A stretch of DNA of 64,000 nt, from contig NZ_CP032317.1 of assembly GCF_003574965.1 (NCBI RefSeq), forward strand, positions 1,488,001 through 1,552,000, read 5' to 3'. Under the pieces are notes generated by a model that saw nothing but the letters and a program-made list of their open reading frames with translations, ran no database searches and had not been told where the DNA came from. The stretch is from Hymenobacter oligotrophus (lineage in GTDB: Bacteria; Bacteroidota; Bacteroidia; Cytophagales; Hymenobacteraceae). The translations under genes were made by a program, and so were the position numbers. This document shows, in pieces, positions 1-8,461 of this stretch. Every line of letters begins with the position of its first letter. Position 1 is the first letter of the stretch.

Positions 1-525
1 TTCGTCGAGCGGAAACTGCCGGAACACAGCCGCGCTAATGAGCACGTTTTTCAGGCTGAGCTGCGCATGTGGTGCCTGTTGCCGCACCGCGGCGGAGCGC
101 GCTTCGCGCGCACGGCCGTAGTGCCACCGCAGGCAGTGGCGGGCATCGGAAGGTGGATTGGGGCTGTACGCGGTGCCGCCCACCAACACCGGCGCGCGGC
201 CAAGGGCATCGGCGTACCGCGCCAAAAAATCGGGCGCGGCCACGCGTACGTTGTTATCGAGCAGCAACAGCCATGGATACAGCGCCGCGGCAGCCAGCCG
301 GTTGCGAATGGCCGCGCGCCCTAGGTTATGCGGCAACTCGTGGTAGCGCACACCCGGCAACCCGGCAATTTCGCGGTTTCGTTGCTTAACCGCTTCGTCG
401 GAGCCGTCGTCGAAGCAAAGCACCTCCACGGGGCCAGGCCACAGCGCAGCCTGGCTTACCAGCGCCTGTGCCAGCGCCCGTACATCGCAGTTGTACACCG
501 GTATGAGTACCGAGAGGCCAGGCAT
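1..525 (-). CDS. GT2-family glycosyltransferase, 3' end cut off by window edge
   Basis: The minus strand is open from an ATG at 525 to the window edge (175 codons). The start MPGLSVLIPVYNCD is the typical first beta strand of a GT-A family 2 glycosyltransferase. It is followed by the nucleotide-binding FDDGSDE (about residue 40) and NLGRAAIRNRLAAAA (about 70). The metal-binding position reads LLLLDNNV, where many relatives have DxD or DND. Such enzymes transfer a sugar from a nucleotide donor to a cell-surface glycan or lipid at the cytoplasmic face of the membrane; the substrate cannot be told. It starts 53 bases after ftsE on the same strand and may be cotranscribed with it. The acceptor half is outside the window. 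Confidence 0.85.
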   Translation of the reverse strand, partial: MPGLSVLIPVYNCDVRALAQALVSQAALWPGPVEVLCFDDGSDEAVKQRNREIAGLPGVRYHELPHNLGRAAIRNRLAAAALYPWLLLLDNNVRVAAPDFLARYADALGRAPVLVGGTAYSPNPPSDARHCLRWHYGRAREARSAAVRQQAPHAQLSLKNVLISAAVFRQFPLDE

Positions 526-578
526 GAAGCAGTTGGCTAAACGAAGTGCAACAAAGCCGACCTAGGCAAGGCGCCGCG

Positions 579-1283
579 CTACAGCCAGGTGGTTACGCGC
601 AGGTCGTCGTTGGTGATGACGCGCAGCTTGCCGTCTTCGCAGCGGAGTACGCGCTTGGGGTAACGCCGGATGAGCTCGTAGTTGTGGGTAGCCATTAGCA
701 CGGCCGTGCCGGCGTTGTTGATTTCCATAAACAAGCGCATGATGCCGTCAGTCACGTCGGGGTCGAGGTTGCCGGTGGGCTCGTCGGCCAGCAGTACCAT
801 GGGCTCGTTGAGCATGGCGCGGGCAATTACCACGCGCTGCTGCTCGCCGCCCGAAAGCTGGTGGGGCATTTTGCCGGTTACGCCTGTTAGGCCCACGCGC
901 ATGAGCACATCCTGCACGCGCTGCTTCATTTTGGCTTTGTCGCGCCAGCCGGTAGCCTGCAGCACAAACAGCAGGTTTTGGGCCACCGAACGGTCGTAGA
1001 GCAGCTGAAAATCCTGAAACACGATGCCCAGCTTGCGGCGCAAGTACGGCACTTTTTCGGGGGCCAAGTTGCGCAACGAGTAGCCTACCACCGTGCCCAT
1101 GCCCTCGTGCAATGGCAAATCGGCGTACAGAGTTTTCAGCAACGAGCTTTTGCCCGAGCCCGTGCGGCCCACCAAGTAAGCAAACTCGCCTTTGCCCAAC
1201 TCAAACGACACGTTTTGCAGGATGGTGTTTACGTCCTGCATCACGTAGGCGTCGCGGAGCTCAATAACGGCGGAGTTATCCAT
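579..1283 (-). CDS. ftsE: FtsE-like cell-division ABC transporter ATP-binding protein
   Basis: This 234-residue ATPase carries Walker A GRTGSGKS (residues 39-46), signature LSGGEQQR (143-150), Walker B VLLADEPT (163-170) and an H-loop ATHN near 199. Length and the order of motifs match FtsE, the cytosolic subunit that with FtsX couples ATP hydrolysis to activation of peptidoglycan hydrolases at the division site. FtsX is not in the window; in Bacteroidota the two genes are often apart. A lolD/macB-type ATPase is the main alternative, because these ATPases are alike, but the near-N-terminal sequence and the absence of an adjacent permease favour FtsE. It lies between the small protein at 1386-1589 and the glycosyltransferase, all on the minus strand. 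Confidence 0.85.
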   Translation of the reverse strand: MDNSAVIELRDAYVMQDVNTILQNVSFELGKGEFAYLVGRTGSGKSSLLKTLYADLPLHEGMGTVVGYSLRNLAPEKVPYLRRKLGIVFQDFQLLYDRSVAQNLLFVLQATGWRDKAKMKQRVQDVLMRVGLTGVTGKMPHQLSGGEQQRVVIARAMLNEPMVLLADEPTGNLDPDVTDGIMRLFMEINNAGTAVLMATHNYELIRRYPKRVLRCEDGKLRVITNDDLRVTTWL

Positions 1284-1385
1284 GGCTTCGGAAAAGTAGC
1301 GGAATGGGCGGTGGCAGCCAAGGCATACGGCCGCTTACCTAGAGCAAGTTTTGGGCGTGCGGGCTGCCGCGTCGGGGCAGGCTGG

Positions 1386-1589
1386 CTACAGGTTCAGGGG
1401 TTGCAGCTTGCCAAACTCCAGCTGCTCAATTACGGCGGCCAACTCCACTTCCTTGCCCTCTAGGCCGTAGCGGTGCAGGTCTTTCAGGGGGCGGTCGGCG
1501 CGGAAGTAGGCAATCAGCACGAAATCGTTGTCGCGCAGCTGAATGTAATCCGGAATCTTGGCCTTGCCTTTGACTTTGATGATGTACAT
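1386..1589 (-). CDS. small conserved protein of unknown function
   Basis: A 67-residue open frame begins MYIIKVKGKAKIPDYIQLRD and ends with a leucine-rich stretch. It is charged and shows no signal peptide or membrane segment, so it is probably cytosolic. I do not recognise a named family, although the composed, low-complexity-free sequence and its place between fsa and ftsE on the same strand support a real gene. The ATG is the only sensible start. The gap towards fsa is filled by a heptamer inverted repeat (1593-1690). Confidence 0.6.
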   Translation of the reverse strand: MYIIKVKGKAKIPDYIQLRDNDFVLIAYFRADRPLKDLHRYGLEGKEVELAAVIEQLEFGKLQPLNL

Positions 1590-1592
1590 GTA

Positions 1593-1690
1593 GTTAGTAC
1601 CGAGTACTGAGATATGAGAAGTGAGACCCGACTGGCCTTTCGACCAAAGTCTAACGTCTCACATCTCAATTCTCAGGTCTAACATTTAGG
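1593..1690. repeat. heptamer-built inverted repeat between fsa and the 67-residue gene
   Basis: The left arm reads as consecutive 7-bp units GTTAGTA, CCGAGTA, CTGAGAT, ATGAGAA, GTGAGAC (1593-1627). The right arm from 1649 reads GTCTAAC, GTCTCAC, ATCTCAA, TTCTCAG, GTCTAAC, ATTTAGG. The two arms are inverted copies with mismatches (CTGAGAT.. at 1607-1627 pairs with 1656-1676). The last unit runs into the stop codon of fsa. An RNA copy would form a long hairpin between the two genes. Confidence 0.85.
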
Positions 1691-2342
1691 CGTTTACGCG
1701 CTTGTGGTCGGCCAGGAAAGTGGCGAGGCCTTTGTCGGTAAGCGGGTGGCTGAGCAAGCCCGTAATCACGTTGAGCGGGCAGGTTACCACGTCGGCCCCG
1801 ATTTCGGCGCACTGAATGAGGTGCGGCACGTGGCGCAACGAGGCGGCCAGCACTTGCGTGGGGTAGCCGTAATTGCCGAAGATGTTCACAATTTGCTCGA
1901 TCAGCTGCAGGCCGTCGTGGCCGATATCGTCGAGGCGGCCCACAAACGGCGACACGTAGGTAGCACCGGCTTTGGCAGCCAGCAGGGCTTGGCCGGCCGA
2001 GAAAATCAACGTGCAGTTGGTTTTGATGCCGTTTTCGGAGAAGTGCTTGATGGCCTTGATGCCGTCGCGGATCATGGGCACTTTCACCACGATGTTGGGG
2101 TGCAACTCGGCCAGGGCTTCGCCTTCGCGCACAATCTCGTCGAATGTGGTACCAATTACTTCGGCCGAAACGTCGCCATCCACCAGCTCGCAAATGCGCT
2201 TGTAGTGCGCCATTACGTTGTCGTGCCCGCCGATGCCTTCTTTTGCCATCAACGAGGGGTTGGTGGTAACGCCGTCGAGCACACCCAGCTCCACGGCTTC
2301 CTGAATGTCCTTCAGGTTGGCGGTGTCAATGAAAAACTTCAT
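1686..2342 (-). CDS. fsa: fructose-6-phosphate aldolase (transaldolase-like)
   Basis: The 218-residue protein has the compact size of the TalC/MipB/FSA class of transaldolases. TTNPS at residues 26-30 and the Schiff-base lysine in VVKVPM (Lys87) are in their usual places, and the start [10 protein letters not shown] is characteristic. The enzyme class either interconverts fructose 6-phosphate with dihydroxyacetone and glyceraldehyde 3-phosphate or acts as a pentose-phosphate transaldolase in the cytosol; sequence reading alone does not separate the two activities. Translation starts at 2342 just upstream of the SRP RNA region. A repeat element follows its stop codon. Confidence 0.9.
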   Translation of the reverse strand: MKFFIDTANLKDIQEAVELGVLDGVTTNPSLMAKEGIGGHDNVMAHYKRICELVDGDVSAEVIGTTFDEIVREGEALAELHPNIVVKVPMIRDGIKAIKHFSENGIKTNCTLIFSAGQALLAAKAGATYVSPFVGRLDDIGHDGLQLIEQIVNIFGNYGYPTQVLAASLRHVPHLIQCAEIGADVVTCPLNVITGLLSHPLTDKGLATFLADHKRVNA

Positions 2343-2445
2343 CCGGAAAAGCTTAAAGCCCTAAAAACAAAAGATGCCCCAAAGCTAACCGTTTGTTGGC
2401 GGCGAAGGAAACGAACCTTCGCCTCGGGTAGTTGGGGCAGGGACA

Positions 2446-2541
2446 AAAAAAAGCGAACCAGTATCGCACCGCTCAACCACCTACCCTTGCTACCTTCCGG
2501 TCCTGGGGGAGTTCAGCAGGAGCTGGTCGTACTGATTCGCC
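2446..2541 (-). ncRNA. ffs: signal recognition particle RNA, small bacterial type (4.5S)
   Basis: On the minus strand the apical domain IV motif CAGGACCGGAAGGTAGCA is present, matching the conserved loop that binds Ffh. The ends pair: GCGAATCAGTA at 2540-2530 with TACTGGTTCGC at 2463-2453, with one G-U pair. A run of eight T residues follows (2452-2445), giving a terminator-like end. The resulting RNA of roughly 90 nucleotides fits the small SRP RNA. A TAnnTTTG promoter lies five bases upstream of the first paired base region. It would guide membrane-protein ribosome complexes together with Ffh and FtsY. Confidence 0.93.
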
Positions 2542-2545
2542 GTTG

Positions 2546-2578
2546 CAAAGGTAACACGCCGGGCCGCGGATTTGCAAA
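2546..2578 (-). promoter_or_regulatory. Bacteroidota-type promoter of the SRP RNA
   Basis: On the minus strand TTTG (2578-2575) is followed after 21 bases by TACCTTTG (2553-2546), matching the -33 TTTG and -7 TAnnTTTG elements known for the primary sigma factor of Bacteroidota. The position is right for transcription to start at the first base pair of the SRP RNA stem. Confidence 0.8.
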
Positions 2579-2600
2579 CCCAAGCGTGTTTTTTCTGGTT

Positions 2601-3326
2601 TTAGGGGTTAAAAGGCAGCAGGCGGAGTGCCATGCCAAAGCTCAACTGGCTCACGTAGTGCACAAAGCTGTACTCGCGGTTGTCGAGCTTTATTTCGGTG
2701 GCGGCTTTGGTGAGGCCGCGCTCGTATCGTGCCGTGAGCAGCACCCGGCCCAGCTCGTAGCCCATGCCGGCTTGCACCGCTAGGCCGTGCCGGCGCATGC
2801 TGTGGTTGATGCTGCTCACGATGCGCAGTTCGTAATCCTGCTCGGCGCGTTCGTAAGCGGTTGGGATGCGCACCGCAAACACGGGCCCGCCCAACACGCG
2901 CAGCCGCTTGCTTAGGCGGTAGCCCACGGGCACAGCAACGTTAAGCCGCTGCCAATCCTGCGCCGATGCCATCGACCAGAAGTCGCCAGTGGTGGGCTGC
3001 TGGGCGGTGTTGTTGATGTGGTGCCAGCTTTGGCTGCGCGAATAAGCCAACTCGGGCTGCACAAACCAGCGCCGCTCGGGCCCGCCAAAGTTGTGGCGCG
3101 TCCAAAACCCAATACGAAAGCCCGCCGAGGGCGTGGTGAGGCGCGGAATAATCTGGTACTGGCCCACCACAAAGCCCGGCTCGGGGTTTGTCACCCGAAA
3201 CAAATCGTGGCCCATAAGCAGGCCACCTTGCCAAGCCGCCGGGGCGCCGGTGGCGGTGCTATCGGGCAGCGTTTGAGCCCACGAAAACACGGGCGAGCAA
3301 AAAAGGAGAAGTAGAAGTTTTTTCAA
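2601..3326 (-). CDS. secreted outer-membrane beta-barrel-like protein
   Basis: Read from a TTG at 3326 the protein is about 241 residues and starts with a good signal peptide (KKLLLLLFCSPVFSWAQ). The rest alternates aromatic and polar residues and ends in a phenylalanine-rich strand region, as in small Bacteroidota outer-membrane barrels of the PorT/OmpW type. No enzyme motif is visible. An in-frame ATG at 3455 would add 43 residues before the signal peptide, which looks unlikely for an exported protein; no Shine-Dalgarno sequence decides between them. Its ligand is unknown. Confidence 0.65.
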   Translation of the reverse strand: MKKLLLLLFCSPVFSWAQTLPDSTATGAPAAWQGGLLMGHDLFRVTNPEPGFVVGQYQIIPRLTTPSAGFRIGFWTRHNFGGPERRWFVQPELAYSRSQSWHHINNTAQQPTTGDFWSMASAQDWQRLNVAVPVGYRLSKRLRVLGGPVFAVRIPTAYERAEQDYELRIVSSINHSMRRHGLAVQAGMGYELGRVLLTARYERGLTKAATEIKLDNREYSFVHYVSQLSFGMALRLLPFNP

Positions 3327-3536
3327 GCAACAGGAGGTAAAGCGGAGTTGGGGGTATTCTGTAAAAAAACTAATTCTGCCCGCACCATGCAACGACAAAA
3401 CTCCGTGTACCCGCTGTTTATCAATAAATTGAAACAAGCCATTGGTACCATCCAAGTTTGGTACTATCGAACGATGCAGCCTGCAACCGTGCGTGGCGTG
3501 GGTGCCGGGTTTTGCGGCGAACCAGGCACCTAGGGG

Positions 3537-3568
3537 TTGGATAGCTCGGCTCTGGCGCCCTACCTTTG
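3537..3568 (+). promoter_or_regulatory. promoter of guaA, three bases from the start codon
   Basis: TTG at 3537-3539 is separated by 21 bases from TACCTTTG at 3561-3568, a full match to the Bacteroidota consensus. The guaA ATG begins at 3572, only three bases after the -7 element. This predicts a transcript with almost no leader. Confidence 0.7.
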
Positions 3569-3571
3569 CCC

Positions 3572-5104
3572 ATGCCTCAACAGATTTTGATCCTTGATTT
3601 CGGGTCGCAGTACACGCAGCTGATAGCGCGGCGCATCCGCGAGCTGAACGTCTTCTGCGAAATCCACCCCTTCACGCACGCCCCGGACCTCACTGAGGAC
3701 ATCCGGGGCGTTGTGCTTTCGGGCTCCCCCTGCTCGGTGCGCGACCCCGAAGCCCCCAACCCCGACCTCAGCAAGTACCTAGGCAAAGTGCCGGTGCTGG
3801 GCGTGTGCTACGGAGCGCAGCTGCTGGCCCACCAGGCTGGCGGCGAGGTGCTGCCGGCTACCATTCGGGAGTACGGGCGGGCGCGCCTCTCCGACCTGCG
3901 CGCCGAGAACCCGCTCATGCATGGCATCAGCCTGAACTCGCAGGTGTGGATGTCGCACGGCGACACCATCAAAACACTGCCCGCCAACTACCACGTTATT
4001 GCCAGCACGCCCGAGGTGCGGGTGGCGGCATTCCAGATTGAGGACCAGCCAACCTTCGGCATTCAGTTTCACCCCGAGGTAACCCACTCCGCGCAAGGCA
4101 AGCAGCTGCTGGAAAACTTTGTGGTGAGCATTTGCCGCTGCGCGCAGGACTGGACGCCGGAGCACTTCGTGGACGGCGCCGTGGCCGCGCTGCAGCAAAC
4201 CATTGGCCCCGACGACCAGGTAATCCTGGGCCTGTCGGGCGGCGTCGATTCGTCGGTGGCGGCTTTGCTGCTGCACCGCGCCATTGGCCCTAGGTTGCAC
4301 GGCATTTTCGTGAACAACGGCCTGCTGCGCAAAGAGGAGTTCGAGAGCGTGCTCCACTCCTACCAAGGCTTGGGCCTGAACGTAACGGGCGTGGATGCGT
4401 CGGCGGAGTTCTACGCCGCGCTGGCCGGCCTCACCGACCCCGAAGCCAAGCGCAAAGCCATTGGCCGCACCTTTATTGAAGTGTTCGACCGCGAAGCGCA
4501 CAAAGTGGAAGGCGCGCGGTGGTTGGCCCAGGGCACCATTTACCCCGACGTGATTGAGTCGGTATCGGTAAAAGGCCCGGCCGTAACCATCAAGAGCCAC
4601 CACAACGTGGGCGGCTTGCCCGAGCGTATGCACCTGAAAGTGGTGGAGCCGCTGCGCATGTTGTTCAAGGACGAAGTGCGCGAGGTGGGCGATACCCTAG
4701 GTCTGCCGCACCACATTTTGCACCGGCACCCCTTCCCCGGCCCCGGCCTGGGCATTCGCATCCTGGGCGACATCACGCCCGAAAAAGTGCGCCTGCTGCA
4801 AGAAGCCGACGCCATATTCATCGACGCGCTGCACCAAACCGGCCTCTACGAAAAGGTATGGCAAGCCGGCACCATTTTGCTGCCCATTCAGAGCGTAGGT
4901 GTGATGGGCGACGAGCGCACGTACGAGCAAGTGGTGGCGCTGCGCGCCGTAACCAGCGTGGATGGCATGACGGCCGACTGGGCGCACCTACCCTACGAGT
5001 TCCTGGCCGATGTATCGAACCGCATCATCAACCAGGTGCGCGGCATCAACCGCGTGGTGTACGACATTTCGTCGAAGCCGCCGGCAACGATTGAGTGGGA
5101 GTAG
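3572..5104 (+). CDS. guaA: GMP synthase (glutamine-hydrolysing)
   Basis: The 510-residue protein makes GMP from XMP, ATP and glutamine, the last step of guanine nucleotide synthesis, in the cytosol. The N-terminal class I glutamine amidotransferase has the nucleophile in GVCYGAQ (Cys79) and the His-Glu pair in FHPEV (His167, Glu169). The ATP-pyrophosphatase domain begins with the P-loop LSGGVDSS near residue 222, and the C-terminal dimerisation domain ends in the family's typical IEWE. The first ATG with [14 protein letters not shown] matches the usual N-terminus; a TTG six bases upstream lies in the promoter and is rejected. A stem-loop follows at 5123. Confidence 0.97.
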   Translation: MPQQILILDFGSQYTQLIARRIRELNVFCEIHPFTHAPDLTEDIRGVVLSGSPCSVRDPEAPNPDLSKYLGKVPVLGVCYGAQLLAHQAGGEVLPATIREYGRARLSDLRAENPLMHGISLNSQVWMSHGDTIKTLPANYHVIASTPEVRVAAFQIEDQPTFGIQFHPEVTHSAQGKQLLENFVVSICRCAQDWTPEHFVDGAVAALQQTIGPDDQVILGLSGGVDSSVAALLLHRAIGPRLHGIFVNNGLLRKEEFESVLHSYQGLGLNVTGVDASAEFYAALAGLTDPEAKRKAIGRTFIEVFDREAHKVEGARWLAQGTIYPDVIESVSVKGPAVTIKSHHNVGGLPERMHLKVVEPLRMLFKDEVREVGDTLGLPHHILHRHPFPGPGLGIRILGDITPEKVRLLQEADAIFIDALHQTGLYEKVWQAGTILLPIQSVGVMGDERTYEQVVALRAVTSVDGMTADWAHLPYEFLADVSNRIINQVRGINRVVYDISSKPPATIEWE

Positions 5105-5122
5105 GCAGCAGCAAATGAGTTG

Positions 5123-5154
5123 TAAAGCCGCATCGGGAAACCGGGGCGGCTTTA
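5123..5154 (+). terminator. stem-loop terminator after guaA
   Basis: TAAAGCCGC and GCGGCTTTA form a perfect 9-bp stem with a GC-rich loop, 19 bases after the guaA stop. The 3' side has few T residues, which is common for Bacteroidota terminators. Confidence 0.65.
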
Positions 5155-5282
5155 CTTCATGTATTTTACCAGACTAGTAAGCTCAAGCCAAGCATGCTTC
5201 GTTTCGCTTGGCGCCTTCCGCAGGTAATCATCTGAAAGCAAGACACCACTTCGCTGCTTATCACCAAAGTTGGCAAAGCCCT

Positions 5283-5290
5283 TATCTTTG
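5283..5290 (+). promoter_or_regulatory. TAnnTTTG promoter element upstream of the secreted protein at 5339
   Basis: TATCTTTG matches the -7 consensus and lies 48 bases before the ATG at 5339. I see no convincing -33 element at the right distance. Confidence 0.5.
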
Positions 5291-5338
5291 CTTTGGTGCC
5301 GAATATTGGCAATCCCCCTTTTTGTCGACCTCTGACAA

Positions 5339-6097
5339 ATGGTTACTACCCTTCGCCGGGTGAAGCACTGTGTAGCCCTGGCCGTAGCGCTCTTAGTCGT
5401 TCAGGCTACTGCCCAAGCGCAGCACGGCCAACACGCCCCCACCCCGCTTAGCACCCCCGACCGCCCCGGTGTGCACGGCATGCTGGTTTTTGGCACTGGC
5501 CGGGTGTATGCCTCGCACCTGCCCATGTTCCACAGCCCGCACGATTACCAGGTGCTGCTGGAAATTATTCTGAGCGACTCGGCCAAAGCTGCCTACGCAG
5601 TTAGCCAGCGCAAACACCCCAACGAGCAGGTGTATACCCTCGAGCCGGAGAAGTTTGTGCTGCCGGCCATGCTGCAGCAGCCGCGGCCATTCAAGGCAAC
5701 GCTTTACCGCGGGCATTTCGAGCGGGGTGGCACGCCCATTGCCGGCGGCGTAACGGTACGCATTGCCAAAGTGCTCTACGCGAAGCAGCTACAAGCCAAC
5801 CCCGACCCCGAGGCCAAAGCCGAGTACGTGCTGATCGGCAACGAGCAGGAGCAATTCCTGGTGCACCGCATTGGCGCCCGGCCCAACTTCGATCAGGTGC
5901 TGCGCGTGCGCCTGCCCGATGCCCGCAGCCGCAAGCAGCTAGCCCAACAAGGCAGCTTGCTGCTCACGCAGCCCCGGCTAGCGGCCAGCGTGGAGCCTAT
6001 TGCTGCCCCCGCAACCATTAACGGCGAAGTGGCCGGCCGCAAATTGGCGGTGCAAGCCAGCGGCAGCCTCTATCTCGAGCACGAGGACCTGAAGTAG
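5339..6097 (+). CDS. secreted protein of unknown function
   Basis: A 252-residue protein with a signal peptide (basic start MVTTLRRVKHCVALAVALLVV, probable cleavage after AQA near residue 27). After it comes HGMLVFGTGRVYASHLPMFHSPHDYQ, a His-rich block that I have seen in uncharacterised exported proteins of several bacterial phyla. No known catalytic motif can be assigned; the clustered histidines (HGM, SHLPMFHSPHDY) could bind metal, which is inference. The gene is followed after three bases by the amidotransferase at 6101 and may be cotranscribed with it. Confidence 0.7.
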   Translation: MVTTLRRVKHCVALAVALLVVQATAQAQHGQHAPTPLSTPDRPGVHGMLVFGTGRVYASHLPMFHSPHDYQVLLEIILSDSAKAAYAVSQRKHPNEQVYTLEPEKFVLPAMLQQPRPFKATLYRGHFERGGTPIAGGVTVRIAKVLYAKQLQANPDPEAKAEYVLIGNEQEQFLVHRIGARPNFDQVLRVRLPDARSRKQLAQQGSLLLTQPRLAASVEPIAAPATINGEVAGRKLAVQASGSLYLEHEDLK

Positions 6098-6100
6098 GCC

Positions 6101-6805
6101 ATGCGCATTCATTGCTTTCAACACATCAGCTTTGAAACTCCGGGGCTGATTGCCGATTGGGCACGGCAGCAGGGCCACCAACTCAGCATTACCCGTTTCG
6201 ACGAGCCAAACCCGCAACTACCCAAGCTGAACGCGGTTGATTGGCTGGTGGTGCTTGGCGGCGCCATGAGCGTGCACGACGAGGCACGGCTTGCGTGGTT
6301 GGCGCCCGAAAAGGCGTTTATCAGCCAAGCAATTGCCGCCGGCAAAACGGTACTGGGTATTTGCCTAGGTGCGCAGCTAGTGGCCGATGTTTTGGGAGCC
6401 CCCGTAACCCAAAACCACCTGCCCGAAATTGGTTTTTATTCAGTGCAGTTCTCCGAGGCAGCGCAACGGCATCCGCTGTTCGCTCACGCTGGCGCACAGG
6501 CAACCTTCCTGCACTGGCACGGCGACACCTTTGCCCTGCCGGCAGGCGCTGCAACCGTAGGTGCCTCGGCTGCTTGCCAACAGCAAGGCTTTGTGTACGG
6601 CACGCGAGTGGTGGGCCTGCAGTTCCACCCCGAAATGACGCCCGAAATTCTGCAGCAGATGATCCGGCACGATGGGCACGAACTGATACCTGGCCCGCAC
6701 GTGCAAACCGCTGACGAGCTGCTTGCCGGTTTAAAACACCTAGGAGAAGGCCAGCAGTTTTTGGTTGGTTTGCTCGATGCGTTGGCGCTGCAAGAGCAGG
6801 CTTAA
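6101..6805 (+). CDS. class I glutamine amidotransferase-like protein
   Basis: A 234-residue stand-alone GATase domain. The nucleophile elbow GICLGAQLVADVLG (Cys near residue 88) and the catalytic pair in QFHPEMTPE (about 170) are intact, and LHWHGDTFALPAG is the usual segment of GMP-synthase-like amidotransferases (PuuD/YfeJ type). It lacks any synthetase domain, so it either gives ammonia to an unknown partner or hydrolyses a gamma-glutamyl compound. The start MRIHCFQH at 6101 overlaps nothing and follows the secreted protein closely. Its 3' end overlaps the end of the convergent small gene by four bases. Confidence 0.85.
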   Translation: MRIHCFQHISFETPGLIADWARQQGHQLSITRFDEPNPQLPKLNAVDWLVVLGGAMSVHDEARLAWLAPEKAFISQAIAAGKTVLGICLGAQLVADVLGAPVTQNHLPEIGFYSVQFSEAAQRHPLFAHAGAQATFLHWHGDTFALPAGAATVGASAACQQQGFVYGTRVVGLQFHPEMTPEILQQMIRHDGHELIPGPHVQTADELLAGLKHLGEGQQFLVGLLDALALQEQA

Positions 6806-7134
6806 GCGCCGCCTTTCAGCAACTCCTCGGCCTCCAAAAACAGCGCTGTGCAATCGAGCAGCTCCACGAGCTGCGTCAGCTCGGCGAGGGTGAACACCAT
6901 GGCCATGCGCGTAGCGGGCGTGGGTACGGCAATGCAGCGCGCGTCGGGGTCGCACGGGGGGCGCGAGCTGGTGGTGCACTGCCGGTAGGTGCTGGCAATG
7001 CGCGTGCGAAAATCGGCCAGCTCGGCTGGGGTAAGCGCCAGCCCTAGGTTGCCAAAGCATAGATGCACGAAACCGGCTGCCCGGGGGCAACGGGCCGTGT
7101 ACCCAAAGGTGTTGTGGTGAAGTAGCTGCGCCAT
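6802..7134 (-). CDS. small conserved Bacteroidota protein downstream of the iron-uptake genes
   Basis: From the ATG at 7134 the protein is 110 residues. It starts MAQLLHHNTFGYTARCPRAAGFVHLCFGN and contains LTPAELADF and a C-terminal LTQLVELLD. This resembles short uncharacterised Bacteroidota proteins (possibly the DUF6686 group; I am not certain of the number). Cysteines at CPR, LCF, QCTT, PPCD and DC could hold a metal, but spacing is irregular. A start at 7212 would overlap the upstream PepSY gene and is less likely. It lies 37 bases behind that gene, suggesting one transcript. Confidence 0.65.
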   Translation of the reverse strand: MAQLLHHNTFGYTARCPRAAGFVHLCFGNLGLALTPAELADFRTRIASTYRQCTTSSRPPCDPDARCIAVPTPATRMAMVFTLAELTQLVELLDCTALFLEAEELLKGGA

Positions 7135-7171
7135 ACGAATCAGCGAGGGTAAACGCGTAGCAAAACACGGC

Positions 7172-8284
7172 TCAGGCCGAAACGGCAGCCGCATGCCGCA
7201 CCGGTGTGGCATGGCGCTTGGCGGGCCGCTGCCGGCGCCACCACAGCAGAAAACCCGTGACGGTGATGACGGCGCTGCTCAGGGCCAGTAGGCTGTAAAT
7301 AATCTTGATTGCGAGGCCGCCGTATTGCCCGTAGTGCAGGGTGCGCAAGGCAAAGTCGAAGCGTTCGGCGGGGCGTAGGTTCTGCTCGCGAAACACCTTT
7401 CTCACCTGCACCGCGCCGGCTGCGTTGCCGAACTCCACTTTGCTGGCGGTGCGGCCCCAAATCCAGGCGCTGCTGGGGGCCCGGCCGAGCACCGCAACGG
7501 ATGCCTCGGGCTTGCGCGGGAAGTTTACCCGCACCAGCTCCAGGCCCGGCTCTAGGCGTTGGGCTTCGGCAATCAGCACATCGAGGTTGGCGGCGACCGT
7601 GGGCAGGGCCTTCTCTTTCTTCTCTTTGTCGTCGGCGAAGATCTTCTTCAGATCGAAAGCGTCCCAGCTCATCCAGAGGCCGCTGCCAGCCAATACCACA
7701 TTGAACACCAAGGCCCACGAGCCCAGCACGCGGTGCAAACCCGAGGAAGCCGTGCGCCAGTTTTTCCAGCGGATGGCGGTGCGCAGCAGCAAGGCATCGA
7801 GCAAGTGCTTGCGGTACACCACAAAGCCGGTAAGCACCGAGCCAAGCAGGGCAATGGCAAAAACGCCAGCCAACGCCTCGCCCAACTTACCCATGAAGAA
7901 GCTGTAGTGCAGGATGATGAGCTGATCGGTGAAAGAACCGAACGACTTACCCAGTACCTGCCCCGTGTACGGATTGACGAACAGCCGGCCGGGCTCCTGG
8001 TTTTCGTAAATGCGGATTTCGAGCGACTCGTTGGGCGCTTGCGGTATGTACCGAAACGAGTAGAACTGCGCAGCCGGCTCGGCGGCTTTGGCCCGTCGGT
8101 ACAGCTCGTCGTACCCCAGGCGCCGCTCCCCTACTGCCACCCGAAACAGCTCGGGGTGCAACTGCTGGTTCAGTTCTTCGCGGAATACCATGAGGGAGCC
8201 CGTGCAGAAGAACACCAGGATAAAGGCTCCGCAAACGAGCCCCAACCAGGAATGCAGCGTAAAGAGGCGGCGCTTGATGTTCAT
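7172..8284 (-). CDS. PepSY-associated transmembrane protein, probable iron-siderophore reductase partner
   Basis: The 370-residue inner-membrane protein starts RRLFTLHSWLGLVCGAFILVFFCTGSLMVF, the classic first helix of PepSY_TM (PiuB-like) proteins, with His in HSW and HPEL. Further helices lie near 130-155 (HYSFFMGKLGEALAGVFAIALLG), 190-210 (HRVLGSWALVFNVVLAGSGLWMSW) and 315-345 (HYGQYGGLAIKIIYSLLALSSAVITVTGFLLWW). The paired histidines could coordinate haem. Members usually lie next to siderophore receptors and are thought to help reduce or process ferric siderophores in the periplasm. It lies behind the TonB receptor gene on the same strand, which fits. Confidence 0.85.
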   Translation of the reverse strand: MNIKRRLFTLHSWLGLVCGAFILVFFCTGSLMVFREELNQQLHPELFRVAVGERRLGYDELYRRAKAAEPAAQFYSFRYIPQAPNESLEIRIYENQEPGRLFVNPYTGQVLGKSFGSFTDQLIILHYSFFMGKLGEALAGVFAIALLGSVLTGFVVYRKHLLDALLLRTAIRWKNWRTASSGLHRVLGSWALVFNVVLAGSGLWMSWDAFDLKKIFADDKEKKEKALPTVAANLDVLIAEAQRLEPGLELVRVNFPRKPEASVAVLGRAPSSAWIWGRTASKVEFGNAAGAVQVRKVFREQNLRPAERFDFALRTLHYGQYGGLAIKIIYSLLALSSAVITVTGFLLWWRRQRPAKRHATPVRHAAAVSA

Positions 8285-8461
8285 AAACAGTAGCGTTCGG
8301 GATTTTTCTTGCTTCGCCTAGGTGCTTGCCCAGCCGCGGCCCGGTTGGCAGGTTTGCCGATGCCATTCACTCACCTAAGTACCAAATCAAAGTCGGCCAC
8401 TAGGCCTTGGCTGAGCGAACACCAAAGCGGAAAGAAGGATGCCCCGAGGCAGTTCGGAAGG

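Noticed and set aside
2340-2600. Possible tmRNA or tRNA in the region before fsa
   Set aside because: The conserved SRP apical motif and closing stem explain the sequence; no tRNA-like acceptor or TpsiC arm was found.
1704-2783. 360-codon open frame on the plus strand
   Set aside because: It runs antisense through fsa and the SRP RNA and has no recognisable protein features.
3779-4633. 284-codon open frame on the minus strand
   Set aside because: It lies entirely inside guaA and is a GC-rich antisense shadow.
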